Origin: an uncultured Ruminococcus sp.
GTDB lineage: Bacteria > Bacillota > Clostridia > Oscillospirales > Acutalibacteraceae
Assembly (NCBI GenBank): GCA_902802105.1
Contig: CADCKR010000004.1
Span: forward strand, 1 to 56,997
DNA length: 56,997 nt
Reading direction: 5' to 3'
Shown here: positions 34,212 to 43,283 of the stretch, piece after piece
Position numbering within the stretch: the stretch's first letter is position 1
Layout of the letters: each line of letters starts with the position of its first letter
Translations under genes and position numbers: made by a program
The notes under the pieces: model-generated
Seen by the model: only the letters and a program-made list of their open reading frames with translations
Databases searched by the model: none
What the model was told of the DNA's origin: nothing

Positions 34212-34240
34212 ATTATACACTAAAACAGCATTTCAGTCAA
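34212..34240 (-). promoter_or_regulatory. Promoter of ftsE-ftsX-M23 operon
   Basis: Read leftward: TTGACT (34235-34240), a 17-base spacer and a perfect TATAAT (34212-34217), about 45 bases before the ftsE ATG. Confidence 0.8.
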
Positions 34241-34339
34241 ACAATATTATTGTCCGAAAGTTACTTTTGGGGATTACCCGGTGGGAATCCTTTTCCGGCA
34301 GAAAAATGCGGCTCGCCGGCGTTCTCAATTCCGCTCCCT

Positions 34340-34480
34340 ACGGCTGTAAAACAACGGCGTTAGTTTGTTGGTGTCGCTCCTTCTTGCTCATTCGGCAGTC
34401 ATTCCCGCAGAAGCTGGTGCATCGGCAGTGCTTTGCAAAAACTTTATCGGGAGCGCAGGCTATGCGCCGCTGATTTACCT
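34340..34480. repeat. Dispersed intergenic repeat related to the right-edge array
   Basis: The stretch from about 34400 (CATTCCCGCAGAAGCTGG) through GTGCTTTGCAAAAACTTT to CGCTGATTTACC (about 34478) closely matches the array at 56645-56997. Sequence upstream (TCGCTCCTTCTTGCTCATTC) also resembles 56619-56640. It occupies most of the 400-base gap between ftsE and the pullulanase gene and carries no credible gene. Confidence 0.7.
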
Positions 34481-34509
34481 CCTTATGCGGAACAGGCATG
34501 AAGTAAACG

Positions 34510-34556
34510 TCGCAAAACAAAAGGGAAAACCCTTTCCGTAAGAAAAGAGTTTTCCC
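34510..34556 (-). terminator. Terminator of the pullulanase gene
   Basis: GGGAAAAC (34523-34530) pairs with GTTTTCCC (34549-34556). On the minus strand the stem is followed by TTTTGTTTTG. Confidence 0.88.
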
Positions 34557-34578
34557 AATTAAGACCGTCAGATAAAAA

Positions 34579-37500
34579 TTATCTTGACTTTCTGGACTTT
34601 CTGGAAACAACTACTGTTGTTACAGCAAATCCGGAAATAAGGATCATAATGATCGCTGCAGCTGCGCTTGTGCTGTCGCCTGTCTTGACTGTATCATCTG
34701 AAGGCTTAACAGTGCTTTGCTCGCTTGAAGGCTCCTGTGAAGGCTCCTGTGAAGGCTCCTCTGAGGGCTCATCTGAAAGCTCATCTGAGGGCTCATCTGA
34801 AGGCTCGTCTGAAGGCTCGTCTGAAGGCTCATCTGAAGGCTCGTCGGTCTGCCTTACAAATACAAAATCATGTGCATAATCACTTATGAGTGTGTCGTTT
34901 TCATAAATGAATACTTCTGTAACATCATTTGCAGTAATTGAAACTACATTGCCGCTTACTGTCCATACAGCATCCAGCACCTGATCTTCATTAGCAACAT
35001 AACCTGTACCGTCTTCATTAATGCTTATTGTCATTGCTACCTGTCCGTCAAAAACAAATACATAAGTACCTGCGATCGCAGCCATGTCAGCGTCTGTGGG
35101 CTCGTCTGTGGGCTCATCTGTAGGCTCGTCATTGTCAACTACCTCAAAGGTAACAGGCCAGAACTCATAACCTTCTGCATCAAAGTCAAAGTCATCCTCA
35201 TAGATAGCGGACTCATCATTATCAAATGCAGCAGCATCAACAGTAGTAGTATCAAGCTTAACTATAAGCTTCTTGCCTTCGTCTACCTTAACGGTGCAGT
35301 TTGTCTGGCTGTTCTGTGTACGGTCATACTCAGCCTCGTAAACGCCCCAGCTGTAATCCCATGCGCCGTCAGCGCGAACCTTGAATTCAAATTCGCCGGT
35401 CGCATCAACAACAGCTTCATAAACGCCGTCGCCGTCTTCGTCTGTCATAGCGACATCGCCGCCCCACTCATTGAAGCCGCCGATAACGCCGAGAGTTGTG
35501 AAGGGCTTGTTCTGAGCTTCTGTGGGCTTGAATTCAGGCTTGTCAGAAGGCTCGTCAGTAGGCTCGTCAGTGGGCTCGTCAGTAGGCTCGTCTGTAGGCT
35601 CAACATAGCCCTGAGTAAGGATCATACCGGAAATTCTCGGTACGGAGATAGTGCCGGATACTGTTGCAAGAACATCTGTGCCTGCCTTCTGATCGTTTAC
35701 ATATACATCCCATTCGCCCTCGGGAAGCTCAAGATCCTGAGCCTCAGCGTTGGGGTTGTAAACTACGAGAAGGTTTTCAGCTGTCTCGCCGTTCTTGCCG
35801 CCCTTGAGTGTGAATGCAGCAAGACCTGTTTTCTTGTCAGATTTAAGCTCTGCAAAGCTTGCTTCTACTTCTTCGGCTGTTGCCATTCTGAAAGCAGGAT
35901 GAGCCTTGCGGAATGCGATAAGACCCTTGTAATAGTCATATACGCTTGCGTATGTTGAAATTCTTGAATAATCAAGCTCGTTTACGGAGTCGGGAGATGC
36001 ATAGCTGTTGTGCTCGAATGTGCCGTCATCCTTTGTCTTTGTTCTGAGGAATTCCTCACCGCTCATCATAAAGGGTACGCCCTGTGCTGTATGAACGATA
36101 AGAGCTGCCAGATTGTTCTGACGGATCTGATCCTCTTCGCTGTCGTCACCGTTTGAAGATCTGATCTTGTCCCAGAGAGTAAGGTTGTCGTGGCAGTCTG
36201 CATAGTTGATGATCTGTGTAGGCTGCGGGCACCATTTCTTGGTGTACTGAACTGTGTTAAGGATAGCCTTTGCGTGCTTGGGATCGCCGTTTACATAACC
36301 CTTTTCTGTAGCGTCAAATACGCTGCCCTTGATCATGTCGCGGATAGTATCGCTGAAATAAGCGATGCCGGGCGTCATAGCTGCATTTGTATAGTTAGCC
36401 ATAGAAACGCCTGATTTTGTGGGAACGCTGCCCATGTTCCAGCCTTCGCCGTAGATGATGATAGAAGGATCTACCTCGTCAACTGCCTTGCGCACTGCGT
36501 TCATTGTATCAACATCAAGGATGCCCATGAGGTCGAAACGGAAACCGTCGAGGTGATATTCCTCTGCCCAGTATCTGACTGAATCAACGATGAACTTGCT
36601 TACCATTGAACGCTCGGAAGCTACGTCATTGCCGCAGCCTGATGTATTCTGGTTGGGTCTGTAGAAGTAGCCGGGAACGAGCTGGTTGAAGCAGTACTGA
36701 GTGTTGTAGGTATGGTTGTAAACAACGTCCATGATAACGCCGATGCCGGCATTATGGAGTGCCTGGACCATCTGCTTGAACTCTTTTACTCTTACTTCGC
36801 CGTGATACGGATCTGTTGAGTATGAGCCTTCGGGAGTATTGTAGTTCACGGGATCGTAGCCCCAGTTGAACTGAGCCTTGTCGAGCTTTGTCTCATCTAC
36901 TGAACCGTAATCATATACGGGCAGGAGATGTACGGATGTAACGCCGAGATCAACAAGGTGATCAATACCTGTCTTAATGCCGTCGCTGTTCGTTGTGCCT
37001 GTCTCTGTAAAGGCAAGATACTTGCCCTTGTTTGTCATACCGCTGTCCTCAGCGATAGAGAAGTCTCTGACGTGAAGCTCATAGATCTCCATGTCAGTTA
37101 CATTCTTGTAGGTGTGTCTTTCGTCATCCTGCCAGCCTTCGGGAGCGGTAGCATCAACATCAATGATCATAGCTCTCTTGCCGTTTACGCCGGTAGTTCT
37201 TGCATAAGGATCGTTGATATCCTTGTTTACCTTGCCGTCAAAGTAAGCTGTGTAGGTATAGTACATACCGACAACGTTGCCGTCGGTCATAGATACGTTC
37301 TTCTGTACCCATGTGCCGTTTACGTCCTTTACCATTTCGAGCACCTGAGCTGTGCCGCCTTCGCCTTCATCATAAAGGTTAAGCTCTACCTTCTCAGCTG
37401 TAGGAGCCCATACACGGAAGCTTGCGTCATTGTCGCCGTTGATCGTTACGCCGAGATCGTCGCCCGTGTAGGTGAACTCGTCCTCAAACTCTGCGCTTGA

Positions 37501-38187
37501 GAAGTAATCCGGAAGAGCGATTTTAAGCTCAGAACCCTTGAATGAGAGCGTATACTCTCTGGAGTAATCGAGCTCATCTGCAAGTGTCAGGACTGCCTTT
37601 GTGTCAGCTGTCTTCTCATAGGAAGCGATAGCCACTTCAGCGCCTGATGCTGATGTGATAGTAAAATCTGCAGCAGTGATATCAGCGTCGGCAGCCATTG
37701 TATATTCAATGTTTACTGTCGTTTTTGAATCCGCAGCTGCGTTCTTTACTTTAAGGCCGCGTACAGCCTTGTCGTAGTTTACTGTATAGTCGTCAAGCTC
37801 AGAGCCTGCTACGCAGTAAACATCTACTGTGCCTGATACAACAGAGCTGAGGTCGACTTTACGGTCGCCGTCAGGATCCTTGGCACTCCAGTCGGGTCTT
37901 CTTACGATGAAGCCGAGACTGGGAGTTGACTGAGTGATAGTGATGGTAGCAACTGCACCCTCAGCATCACCGTTGTCTGTGAAAGCATAGCCGTTGCCGT
38001 CAAGGCCGTCAGCCCATGCCCACACGTCCCAATCGCCATAATTTCCGTCATCTCTGAGATAATGGATATTAACTGTGGTTTCCTCTGCCGCATTTACGAA
38101 TACGGTCGGGAGGATGAAGCAGCTAAGTGCCAGCATCACTGAAACAACGGAAGCTATGATGCGCTTGGTCAGAGGCTTTGCATTCAT
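34579..38187 (-). CDS. Secreted, surface-anchored type I pullulanase (GH13)
   Basis: A 1202-residue extracellular debranching enzyme that should hydrolyse alpha-1,6 links of pullulan, amylopectin or their dextrins. A signal peptide (1-33) is followed by a CBM41/PUD-type domain (VNIHYLRDDGNYGDWDVWAW), a CBM48-like domain, and the GH13 barrel with YNWGYDP-type motif (FNWGYDPVNYNTPEGSYS), nucleophile Asp in GFRFDLMG, acid Glu in IIYGEGWNMG and CHDNLTLWD. Then come DEPT repeats, a carbohydrate-binding-like domain (VIGGFNEWGG), another DEPT linker, a small beta domain, DEPS repeats, and a C-terminal membrane helix with basic tail (SRKSRKSR). A VKTGD motif before the helix resembles a sortase signal but is not LPxTG. 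Confidence 0.94.
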   Translation of the reverse strand: MNAKPLTKRIIASVVSVMLALSCFILPTVFVNAAEETTVNIHYLRDDGNYGDWDVWAWADGLDGNGYAFTDNGDAEGAVATITITQSTPSLGFIVRRPDWSAKDPDGDRKVDLSSVVSGTVDVYCVAGSELDDYTVNYDKAVRGLKVKNAAADSKTTVNIEYTMAADADITAADFTITSASGAEVAIASYEKTADTKAVLTLADELDYSREYTLSFKGSELKIALPDYFSSAEFEDEFTYTGDDLGVTINGDNDASFRVWAPTAEKVELNLYDEGEGGTAQVLEMVKDVNGTWVQKNVSMTDGNVVGMYYTYTAYFDGKVNKDINDPYARTTGVNGKRAMIIDVDATAPEGWQDDERHTYKNVTDMEIYELHVRDFSIAEDSGMTNKGKYLAFTETGTTNSDGIKTGIDHLVDLGVTSVHLLPVYDYGSVDETKLDKAQFNWGYDPVNYNTPEGSYSTDPYHGEVRVKEFKQMVQALHNAGIGVIMDVVYNHTYNTQYCFNQLVPGYFYRPNQNTSGCGNDVASERSMVSKFIVDSVRYWAEEYHLDGFRFDLMGILDVDTMNAVRKAVDEVDPSIIIYGEGWNMGSVPTKSGVSMANYTNAAMTPGIAYFSDTIRDMIKGSVFDATEKGYVNGDPKHAKAILNTVQYTKKWCPQPTQIINYADCHDNLTLWDKIRSSNGDDSEEDQIRQNNLAALIVHTAQGVPFMMSGEEFLRTKTKDDGTFEHNSYASPDSVNELDYSRISTYASVYDYYKGLIAFRKAHPAFRMATAEEVEASFAELKSDKKTGLAAFTLKGGKNGETAENLLVVYNPNAEAQDLELPEGEWDVYVNDQKAGTDVLATVSGTISVPRISGMILTQGYVEPTDEPTDEPTDEPTDEPSDKPEFKPTEAQNKPFTTLGVIGGFNEWGGDVAMTDEDGDGVYEAVVDATGEFEFKVRADGAWDYSWGVYEAEYDRTQNSQTNCTVKVDEGKKLIVKLDTTTVDAAAFDNDESAIYEDDFDFDAEGYEFWPVTFEVVDNDEPTDEPTDEPTDADMAAIAGTYVFVFDGQVAMTISINEDGTGYVANEDQVLDAVWTVSGNVVSITANDVTEVFIYENDTLISDYAHDFVFVRQTDEPSDEPSDEPSDEPSDEPSDELSDEPSEEPSQEPSQEPSSEQSTVKPSDDTVKTGDSTSAAAAIIMILISGFAVTTVVVSRKSRKSR

Positions 38188-38257
38188 AGATGATCTTCTC
38201 CTTTGTTTTATTTGCGGCAGGGAAATTTGTCGGTTGACACTGCCGCCGATCGTAATG

Positions 38258-38286
38258 ATTATAACATTTTTCCCGTTTAAAATAAA
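38258..38286 (-). promoter_or_regulatory. Possible promoter of the pullulanase gene
   Basis: Read leftward: a perfect TATAAT (38258-38263) about 70 bases before the ATG, with a poor -35 (TTTATT, 38281-38286) at 17 bases. A weak -35 would suit activator dependence. Confidence 0.45.
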
Positions 38287-38340
38287 CTCATTTTAAGCTT
38301 TTTTGGCAGTTTTAACATTACAAAATCCTCGCCGGTTTTA

Positions 38341-38420
38341 GTCTATTTTAGACAAAAGCCGTTCTCCTTTTCGTGTAAAGCGTTACGCTTTACATTCAGC
38401 AGTGCAGAGCCGGCGCCGGC
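38341..38420. repeat. Cluster of three short inverted repeats upstream of the pullulanase gene
   Basis: GTCTA-TTT-TAGAC (38341-38353), TGTAAAGCG-TTA-CGCTTTACA (38374-38394, 9-bp arms) and the 12-base palindrome GCCGGCGCCGGC (38409-38420) follow each other. The middle one has the GTAAAG/CTTTAC core found in other spacers, and its extra GCG/CGC also makes it look like a LacI-type operator. Confidence 0.6.
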
Positions 38421-38440
38421 AGGTTTACTATATGGTGATA

Positions 38441-38470
38441 AAAAAATCGCAGCCGGTTTGCGGCTGCGAT
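38441..38470 (-). terminator. Terminator of secD-secF
   Basis: ATCGCAGCCG (38446-38455) pairs with CGGCTGCGAT (38461-38470) around a 5-base loop, and the minus strand continues with TTTTTT. Confidence 0.92.
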
Positions 38471-38481
38471 CTGAGATAAGC

Positions 38482-39570
38482 TTATTCCTCAGCAGAGGTC
38501 TCTGTTTTGGTTTCTGTTTTGGTTTCTTTTTTTGCCGAGCTCTTTTTTGAAGCGCTGCTCTTTGATTTTTTGGAGCCCTTGCTGCTGCCGGCAGCCTTTG
38601 CCTCAGCCTTCTTTTTAGACTGATGGTTCCTCCACATTACCCAGAGCGGTGCAGCGATGCACAGTGATGAATAGGAGCCTGAGATAAGGCCGATCATCAT
38701 CGGCAGCGCGAAGCTTACGATAGAATCAATGTTGTAAATGAGCGATACGACAAGCACAGAACCGATAGCAATGATGGTCGTGATAGATGTGCAGATAGTT
38801 CTTACCATGCACTGGTTAAGGCTTGTATTGACAATATCGTTGAGCGGAGTTCTTGGGCTGGATTTCCTTCTCAGCTCTCTGATCCTGTCGTAGATAACGA
38901 TGGTATCGTTCAGTGAGTAGCCGAGTATCATAAGCACAACTGCGATAAAGTTATCATTGAGCGGCATACGGAACATAGCAAACACAAAGTAAACTATGAT
39001 AAGGTCGTGCACGAGTGCGACCACAGCCATAACGCCCGCAGAAAGACCGCCGATCTTTCTGAACCTGACAGCAACGTAGAATATCATAAGCACTGCTGCT
39101 ACGATAACTGCTGCAAGACACTTGAAGAAGAAGTTGCTGCCCTTTGAAGCATCAACAGATGAGGACGAAGCCTCTTTGAAGGTGTTGTCGGGATAAGTTG
39201 TCTGAAGTGCCTCTGTTATAGCGGTCTTATCTTCAACTGAAACCGCCTTGTTGCCGGTGAACTGGAGAGAAACGATCTTGCTGTTGCTGTCCTGAGCAGA
39301 CTTTGCAAGGTTCTCGCTGTAGGAGAAGGACACTGTGTCATTGAGAGTATCGGACTTTTCGATAGTATCGTTGACAGTCTTTTCAAGCTCGGATGTATCA
39401 ATGCTGCCGTCATAGCTGTACTTGATGATCGTACCGCCTGTGAACTGGATATCTACCAGTGTCGGGAATACGGTAATGTTCAGCAGCAGGCAAACAAGCA
39501 TTATTCCGAGAGAAAAACAGAAGAATATCTTTGAGTTTTTGATGAAGTCTATATGGAATGTCTGTCTCAT
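38482..39570 (-). CDS. secF: Protein translocase subunit SecF
   Basis: A 362-residue polytopic membrane protein that with SecD uses the proton motive force to aid late steps of Sec export. Signatures: DIQFTGGTIIKYSYDG after the first helix, and VLMILGYSLNDTIVIYDRIRE, the conserved RND-type segment. Five or six helices are seen. The C-terminal 50 residues form a long Lys/Ser/Ala-rich and Thr/Glu tail (KKETKTETKTETSAEE) not usual in SecF. The start overlaps the secD stop by one base. Confidence 0.95.
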   Translation of the reverse strand: MRQTFHIDFIKNSKIFFCFSLGIMLVCLLLNITVFPTLVDIQFTGGTIIKYSYDGSIDTSELEKTVNDTIEKSDTLNDTVSFSYSENLAKSAQDSNSKIVSLQFTGNKAVSVEDKTAITEALQTTYPDNTFKEASSSSVDASKGSNFFFKCLAAVIVAAVLMIFYVAVRFRKIGGLSAGVMAVVALVHDLIIVYFVFAMFRMPLNDNFIAVVLMILGYSLNDTIVIYDRIRELRRKSSPRTPLNDIVNTSLNQCMVRTICTSITTIIAIGSVLVVSLIYNIDSIVSFALPMMIGLISGSYSSLCIAAPLWVMWRNHQSKKKAEAKAAGSSKGSKKSKSSASKKSSAKKETKTETKTETSAEE

Positions 39571-40916
39571 TACGATTTCTTACCTCCATATAATCTTTTA
39601 TTTCTCAGGAACTTGAAGCCTGAAACTGATCTCAGCATAAGACGTGATGCGCCCACGCCCATGATGAAGTTTGAGATAACGCCCACAAGCAGAGTGTAGC
39701 CGAATGCATAGATAAGGCCTGTTGTGGATACGCCGAAGATAGACGAGAAGATATTTGCAGGGCCGAATACAAGAATAAGGATGATCGCAACTATGATAAC
39801 GGTGATGTTGCCGTCGAAGATAGCCGAGAAGCTGCCCTTTGTACCGTTGCGGATACAGCCGTCAAGTGTCTTGCCTGTCCAGAGCTCGTCCTTGATCCTC
39901 TCTGCGGTAATGATGTTTGCGTCAACGCCCATACCGATAGAAAGTATCAGACCCGCAATACCGGGAATAGTCATTGTAAAGCTCGGGAATACGGGGAAAT
40001 AGCCCGAAATAGCCATGATAGATATAGCCATCTGACCGATGAGTGCGATAAATGCGATAAAGCCGGGCAGTCTGTACATAAAGAGCATAAACAGGAAAAT
40101 GCAGCACATAGCGGCTATAGCGGCATAGCCCATAGCCTCAAGCGCAGAGTTGCCGAGTGAAGGGCTGATCGTGCTGTAGCTCTCTACTTTAAGACCGAAG
40201 GGAAGTGCGCCTGCATTGATCGTGCTTGCAAGCTTTGCTGCACTTGCTGCATCGAACGAACCGCTGATGATAGCGGTACCGTCTGTGATGACTGAATCTA
40301 CACGGGGAGCGGAAATGCATTCATCATCCATCCAGATGGAGATGTTGCCGCCCTTGTTGGCTCTTGTGCCGTCTGCAAATTTGGATGCGCCTTCGTCATT
40401 GAGTTCAAGAACAACAACGTGCTGCATTTTTCCGGTTTCTCCTGCCTTCTGATAGTTGCTGTATGCTTTCTTGACGTCCTTACCTTCTATGATGACCTCA
40501 CCGCTTGCATCGGTGCCTGCCCTGAAGGTCAGGTGTGCAGTAGCGGAAAGTTCGTTGATAGCCTTGTCAGGATCGTAGTCCTTTTCGTCAGACTTCCATG
40601 GGAAGCGCACAGTGATTCTGTCGTTGGCGTAGTCGGGATAGATCTCGTAGTCGGTGACGTTCTGAGCGACAAGACGAAGCTCAAGGATGGCCTTTACGGA
40701 TTCCATCTCATCGTCAGTCGCATCCTTTTCGTCAGGAGCGAAAACTGCCTCAACACCGCCGTTGATGTCGATGCCCCATCGAATATCGTTAATACCCTTT
40801 ATGTAGGTGATCCTGAAATCACCGTTCTCGCCGTAGATACCAAACACCGAGGTATAGGCAAGCGCAAGAATAATAACAAATACGATGAAGAACACCGGTT
40901 TGCCAATTCGTTTCAT
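39570..40916 (-). CDS. secD: Protein translocase subunit SecD
   Basis: A 448-residue membrane protein, partner of SecF. The P1 domain follows the first helix (GIDINGGVEAVFAPDE, where most have DLxGG), and the RND-type core carries LILSIGMGVDANIITAERIKDEL. The frame is open from 41012, but the ATG at 40916 has GGAGG 7 bases upstream and begins the first helix. It starts a secD-secF operon with a promoter and a terminator of its own. Confidence 0.95.
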   Translation of the reverse strand: MKRIGKPVFFIVFVIILALAYTSVFGIYGENGDFRITYIKGINDIRWGIDINGGVEAVFAPDEKDATDDEMESVKAILELRLVAQNVTDYEIYPDYANDRITVRFPWKSDEKDYDPDKAINELSATAHLTFRAGTDASGEVIIEGKDVKKAYSNYQKAGETGKMQHVVVLELNDEGASKFADGTRANKGGNISIWMDDECISAPRVDSVITDGTAIISGSFDAASAAKLASTINAGALPFGLKVESYSTISPSLGNSALEAMGYAAIAAMCCIFLFMLFMYRLPGFIAFIALIGQMAISIMAISGYFPVFPSFTMTIPGIAGLILSIGMGVDANIITAERIKDELWTGKTLDGCIRNGTKGSFSAIFDGNITVIIVAIILILVFGPANIFSSIFGVSTTGLIYAFGYTLLVGVISNFIMGVGASRLMLRSVSGFKFLRNKRLYGGKKS

Positions 40917-41011
40917 ACGGTATCCTCCAATATTGTTCTTTTGTGCCTGCATATCTTTCTGCACCTTCAGCACACAAGCCGCAACAAAAGCATACAGACA
41001 TATCACATACA

Positions 41012-41040
41012 ATTATATATTTTTTGTCTATAAAAGTCAA
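41012..41040 (-). promoter_or_regulatory. Promoter of secD-secF
   Basis: Read leftward: TTGACT (41035-41040), a 17-base spacer and TATAAT (41012-41017), about 95 bases before the start. Confidence 0.78.
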
Positions 41041-41089
41041 ATCATTTTTTGATTTTCCTGCATCTTATTTTATGAAACACACACAAACA

Positions 41090-41121
41090 GGGCACGGCAA
41101 ACCCAAAAGAATGCCGTGCCC
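41090..41121 (-). terminator. Terminator of the aminotransferase gene
   Basis: GGGCACGGCA (41090-41099) pairs with TGCCGTGCCC (41112-41121), a 10-bp perfect stem. The following minus-strand tract is T-rich but broken by G. Confidence 0.8.
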
Positions 41122-41145
41122 GTTCTCAGATACGTTATTCTGTTA

Positions 41146-42420
41146 TCAGAGAAGCTTCTCGATAGCCGCCATCTTCACGCAGATGCAGAATATATCCATA
41201 GCCTTTGCAAGCTCTTCAACGGGAGGATATGTCGGAGCAAGGCGGATGTTGCTGTCCTTGGGGTCTTTGCCGTAGGGATAGGTAGCGCCGGCTCCTGTGA
41301 GTACAACGCCTGCCTCCTTGCAGAGTGCGACAACACGCTTTGCACAGCCCTCTGCAACGTCAACGGATACGAAGTAGCCGCCGTTGGGCTTTGTCCATGA
41401 TGCTACTCCAAGGCCGTCAAGCTCCTTTGAGAGTGTATCGAGCACCATATTGAAGCGGGGCTCAAGCACTGCCCTGTGCTTCTGCATATGAGCAAGCACG
41501 CCGTTGATATCGCCGAAATATTTTACATGACGGAGCATATTGAGCTTGTCATAGCCGATCGTCTGGAAGTTATAGCGCTTTTTGAGGATCGTAAGGTTAT
41601 TCTCAGATGCCGCAAGAGCTGCCACGCCTGCTCCGGGGAATGTGATCTTTGAGGTAGAGCAGAACTCGAATACCATATCCTCATTGCCTGTTTTCTTTAC
41701 CTCGTCAAAGATATTCAGGAGAGTATCGGGAGTGTCGTTTATGTCATGGATGATGTAGGCGTTATCCCACATGATGCGGAAATCCTTAGCTGCGGGTCTG
41801 AGTGAAGCAAAACGCTTTACAGTCTCGTCAGAGTATGTTATGCCCTGCGGATTGGAATATTTCGGCACACACCATATACCCTTGACAGATGCATCGGAAG
41901 AAACGAGCTTTTCAACGATATCCATATCAGGACCGTTCTCTGTCATGGGTACGGTTATCATTTCGATGCCGAAATAGCCCGTAACGCCGAAATGTCTGTC
42001 ATAGCCGGGCGCAGGACACAGGAACCTGACAGTTCCCTGTTCCCTCCAGGGCTTTTCTCCGCTGCATCCGAGCTCCATCATGCAGGCGATGGTGTCGAAC
42101 ATCATGTTAAGGCTTGAATTACCGCCTACAAAAACGTTCTTCGGCTCAACGCCCATGATATCCGCAAAAAGCCTGCGGGCGCTGTCAAGACCTGTCAGGT
42201 TGCCGTAGTTTCTGCTGTCAGGGCAGTCATCGCTTGTGAAGTCGGTGTCGGGAGTGAGTACGGTGAGCATATCGTTTGAAATATTGAGCTGCTCCGAGCC
42301 GGGCTTGCCTCTTGCCATGTTGAGCTTGAGACCCTGAGCCTTGTACGCCTCAAAAGAAGCTGTAAGGCTCTCGTATTCAGCTTTGAGAGCTGTCTTTTCC
42401 ATAGTGCTGTAATTGGACAT
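41146..42420 (-). CDS. PLP-dependent class I/II aminotransferase, aspartate-aminotransferase-like (PF12897 type)
   Basis: A 424-residue fold-type I enzyme. MARGKPGSEQLNIS near the start, VPKYSNPQGITYSDET, DNAYIIHDI and the PLP-lysine motif CSTSKITFPGAGVAAL are visible, and this combination marks the clostridial aspartate-aminotransferase-like group also seen fused in MocR regulators. It should transfer amino groups between a dicarboxylic amino acid and a keto acid; exact substrates are not readable. AGGAGG precedes the ATG. It is monocistronic. Confidence 0.9.
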   Translation of the reverse strand: MSNYSTMEKTALKAEYESLTASFEAYKAQGLKLNMARGKPGSEQLNISNDMLTVLTPDTDFTSDDCPDSRNYGNLTGLDSARRLFADIMGVEPKNVFVGGNSSLNMMFDTIACMMELGCSGEKPWREQGTVRFLCPAPGYDRHFGVTGYFGIEMITVPMTENGPDMDIVEKLVSSDASVKGIWCVPKYSNPQGITYSDETVKRFASLRPAAKDFRIMWDNAYIIHDINDTPDTLLNIFDEVKKTGNEDMVFEFCSTSKITFPGAGVAALAASENNLTILKKRYNFQTIGYDKLNMLRHVKYFGDINGVLAHMQKHRAVLEPRFNMVLDTLSKELDGLGVASWTKPNGGYFVSVDVAEGCAKRVVALCKEAGVVLTGAGATYPYGKDPKDSNIRLAPTYPPVEELAKAMDIFCICVKMAAIEKLL

Positions 42421-42600
42421 AATAGTTCCTCCTGAAAAATTATGATTTTAACAAATTCAAAATTGCACTGAAATACTACATTATTTTATAATATTACCGC
42501 CGAAAATGCAAGTGTTATTTTTTAATCCTGCAAAAATCATTGTTTTAACAAATATAACCGCAGCCGATAACGATTTTTTGTTTTTTATCTATAAGATAAC

Positions 42601-42668
42601 CGGAAATCAATTTCTTACGGCGGTTACACGTGAGAAACCTTTTGTGACGGCAGTTATACGGGAAAACC
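42601..42668 (-). repeat. Dispersed ~45-bp intergenic repeat, two adjacent copies
   Basis: On the minus strand 42640-42601 reads GGTTTCTCACGTGTAACC, then GCCGTAAGAAATTGATTTCC, and 42668-42641 reads GGTTTTCCCGTATAACTGCC, then GTCACAAA. Both match the element at 10081-10123. The rest of the spacer 42421-42890 shows a TAAAGC/GCTTTA inverted pair near 42768 and no gene. Confidence 0.65.
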
Positions 42669-42890
42669 ACTTCATAAAACCGCCGGATTTTGATCGCTTG
42701 TGCCCGAATACTGCAAGCCGTAAAATTGAAAAGTGATTTTCGTGTCCGGGACACCTGTACGGGTATTAAAGCTTTTTAGCTTTACATATAAATTCTATAC
42801 ATACTACCCTTGGCGAAGCTGCTGCGGAGTGAATGCTTCCCTGTCCGGTAAGTTCTGTCACCGAATTTGAGAACAAAGGAGAATATCAGT

Positions 42891-43283
42891 ATGAAGACGC
42901 GCCTTGACGCAAAAAGAAAAAACCTACATTATAATGCAATATATCTTTTTAGCTTGTGTATATGTCTGCTTATGGCAGGCTGTGTAAATGCGCCGCCGCT
43001 CGATGCTTCTGAGGAAATAAAGCGCTATGAATGGGTAAGAACAGACGAAAACGGCGCAAAAAATGAAACCTCAGGACACCTTGCTTTCAGCGGGAGCTCA
43101 CTCTCCCTCACTTCATCTTATGGTGAAAGCCGGCTTGACCTGAATGGCGAATGCATCGTTGAGAACGATACCATCACTGTCATTACGGATGATTTCGGCT
43201 CTGTTGTGATGGAATATGAGCTTTCGTCCGAAAAACTGACGCTGAAGTATGCCGGCAAGACAGCAAAATTTGTAAAGAAATAA
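42891..43283 (+). CDS. Small lipoprotein of unknown function
   Basis: A 130-residue exported lipoprotein. After a long basic n-region (MKTRLDAKRKNLHYN) comes a hydrophobic stretch and a lipobox (LLMAGC, Cys25). The mature part of about 105 residues looks like one small beta barrel or lipocalin-like sandwich with alternating polar/hydrophobic strands (SGHLAFSGSSLSLTSS, DTITVITDDFGSVVMEYEL). ATG 42891 has AAAGGAG 8 bases upstream; an in-frame start at 42867 is less likely. Its last codons lie inside the first copy of a 134-bp tandem repeat. Confidence 0.8.
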   Translation: MKTRLDAKRKNLHYNAIYLFSLCICLLMAGCVNAPPLDASEEIKRYEWVRTDENGAKNETSGHLAFSGSSLSLTSSYGESRLDLNGECIVENDTITVITDDFGSVVMEYELSSEKLTLKYAGKTAKFVKK

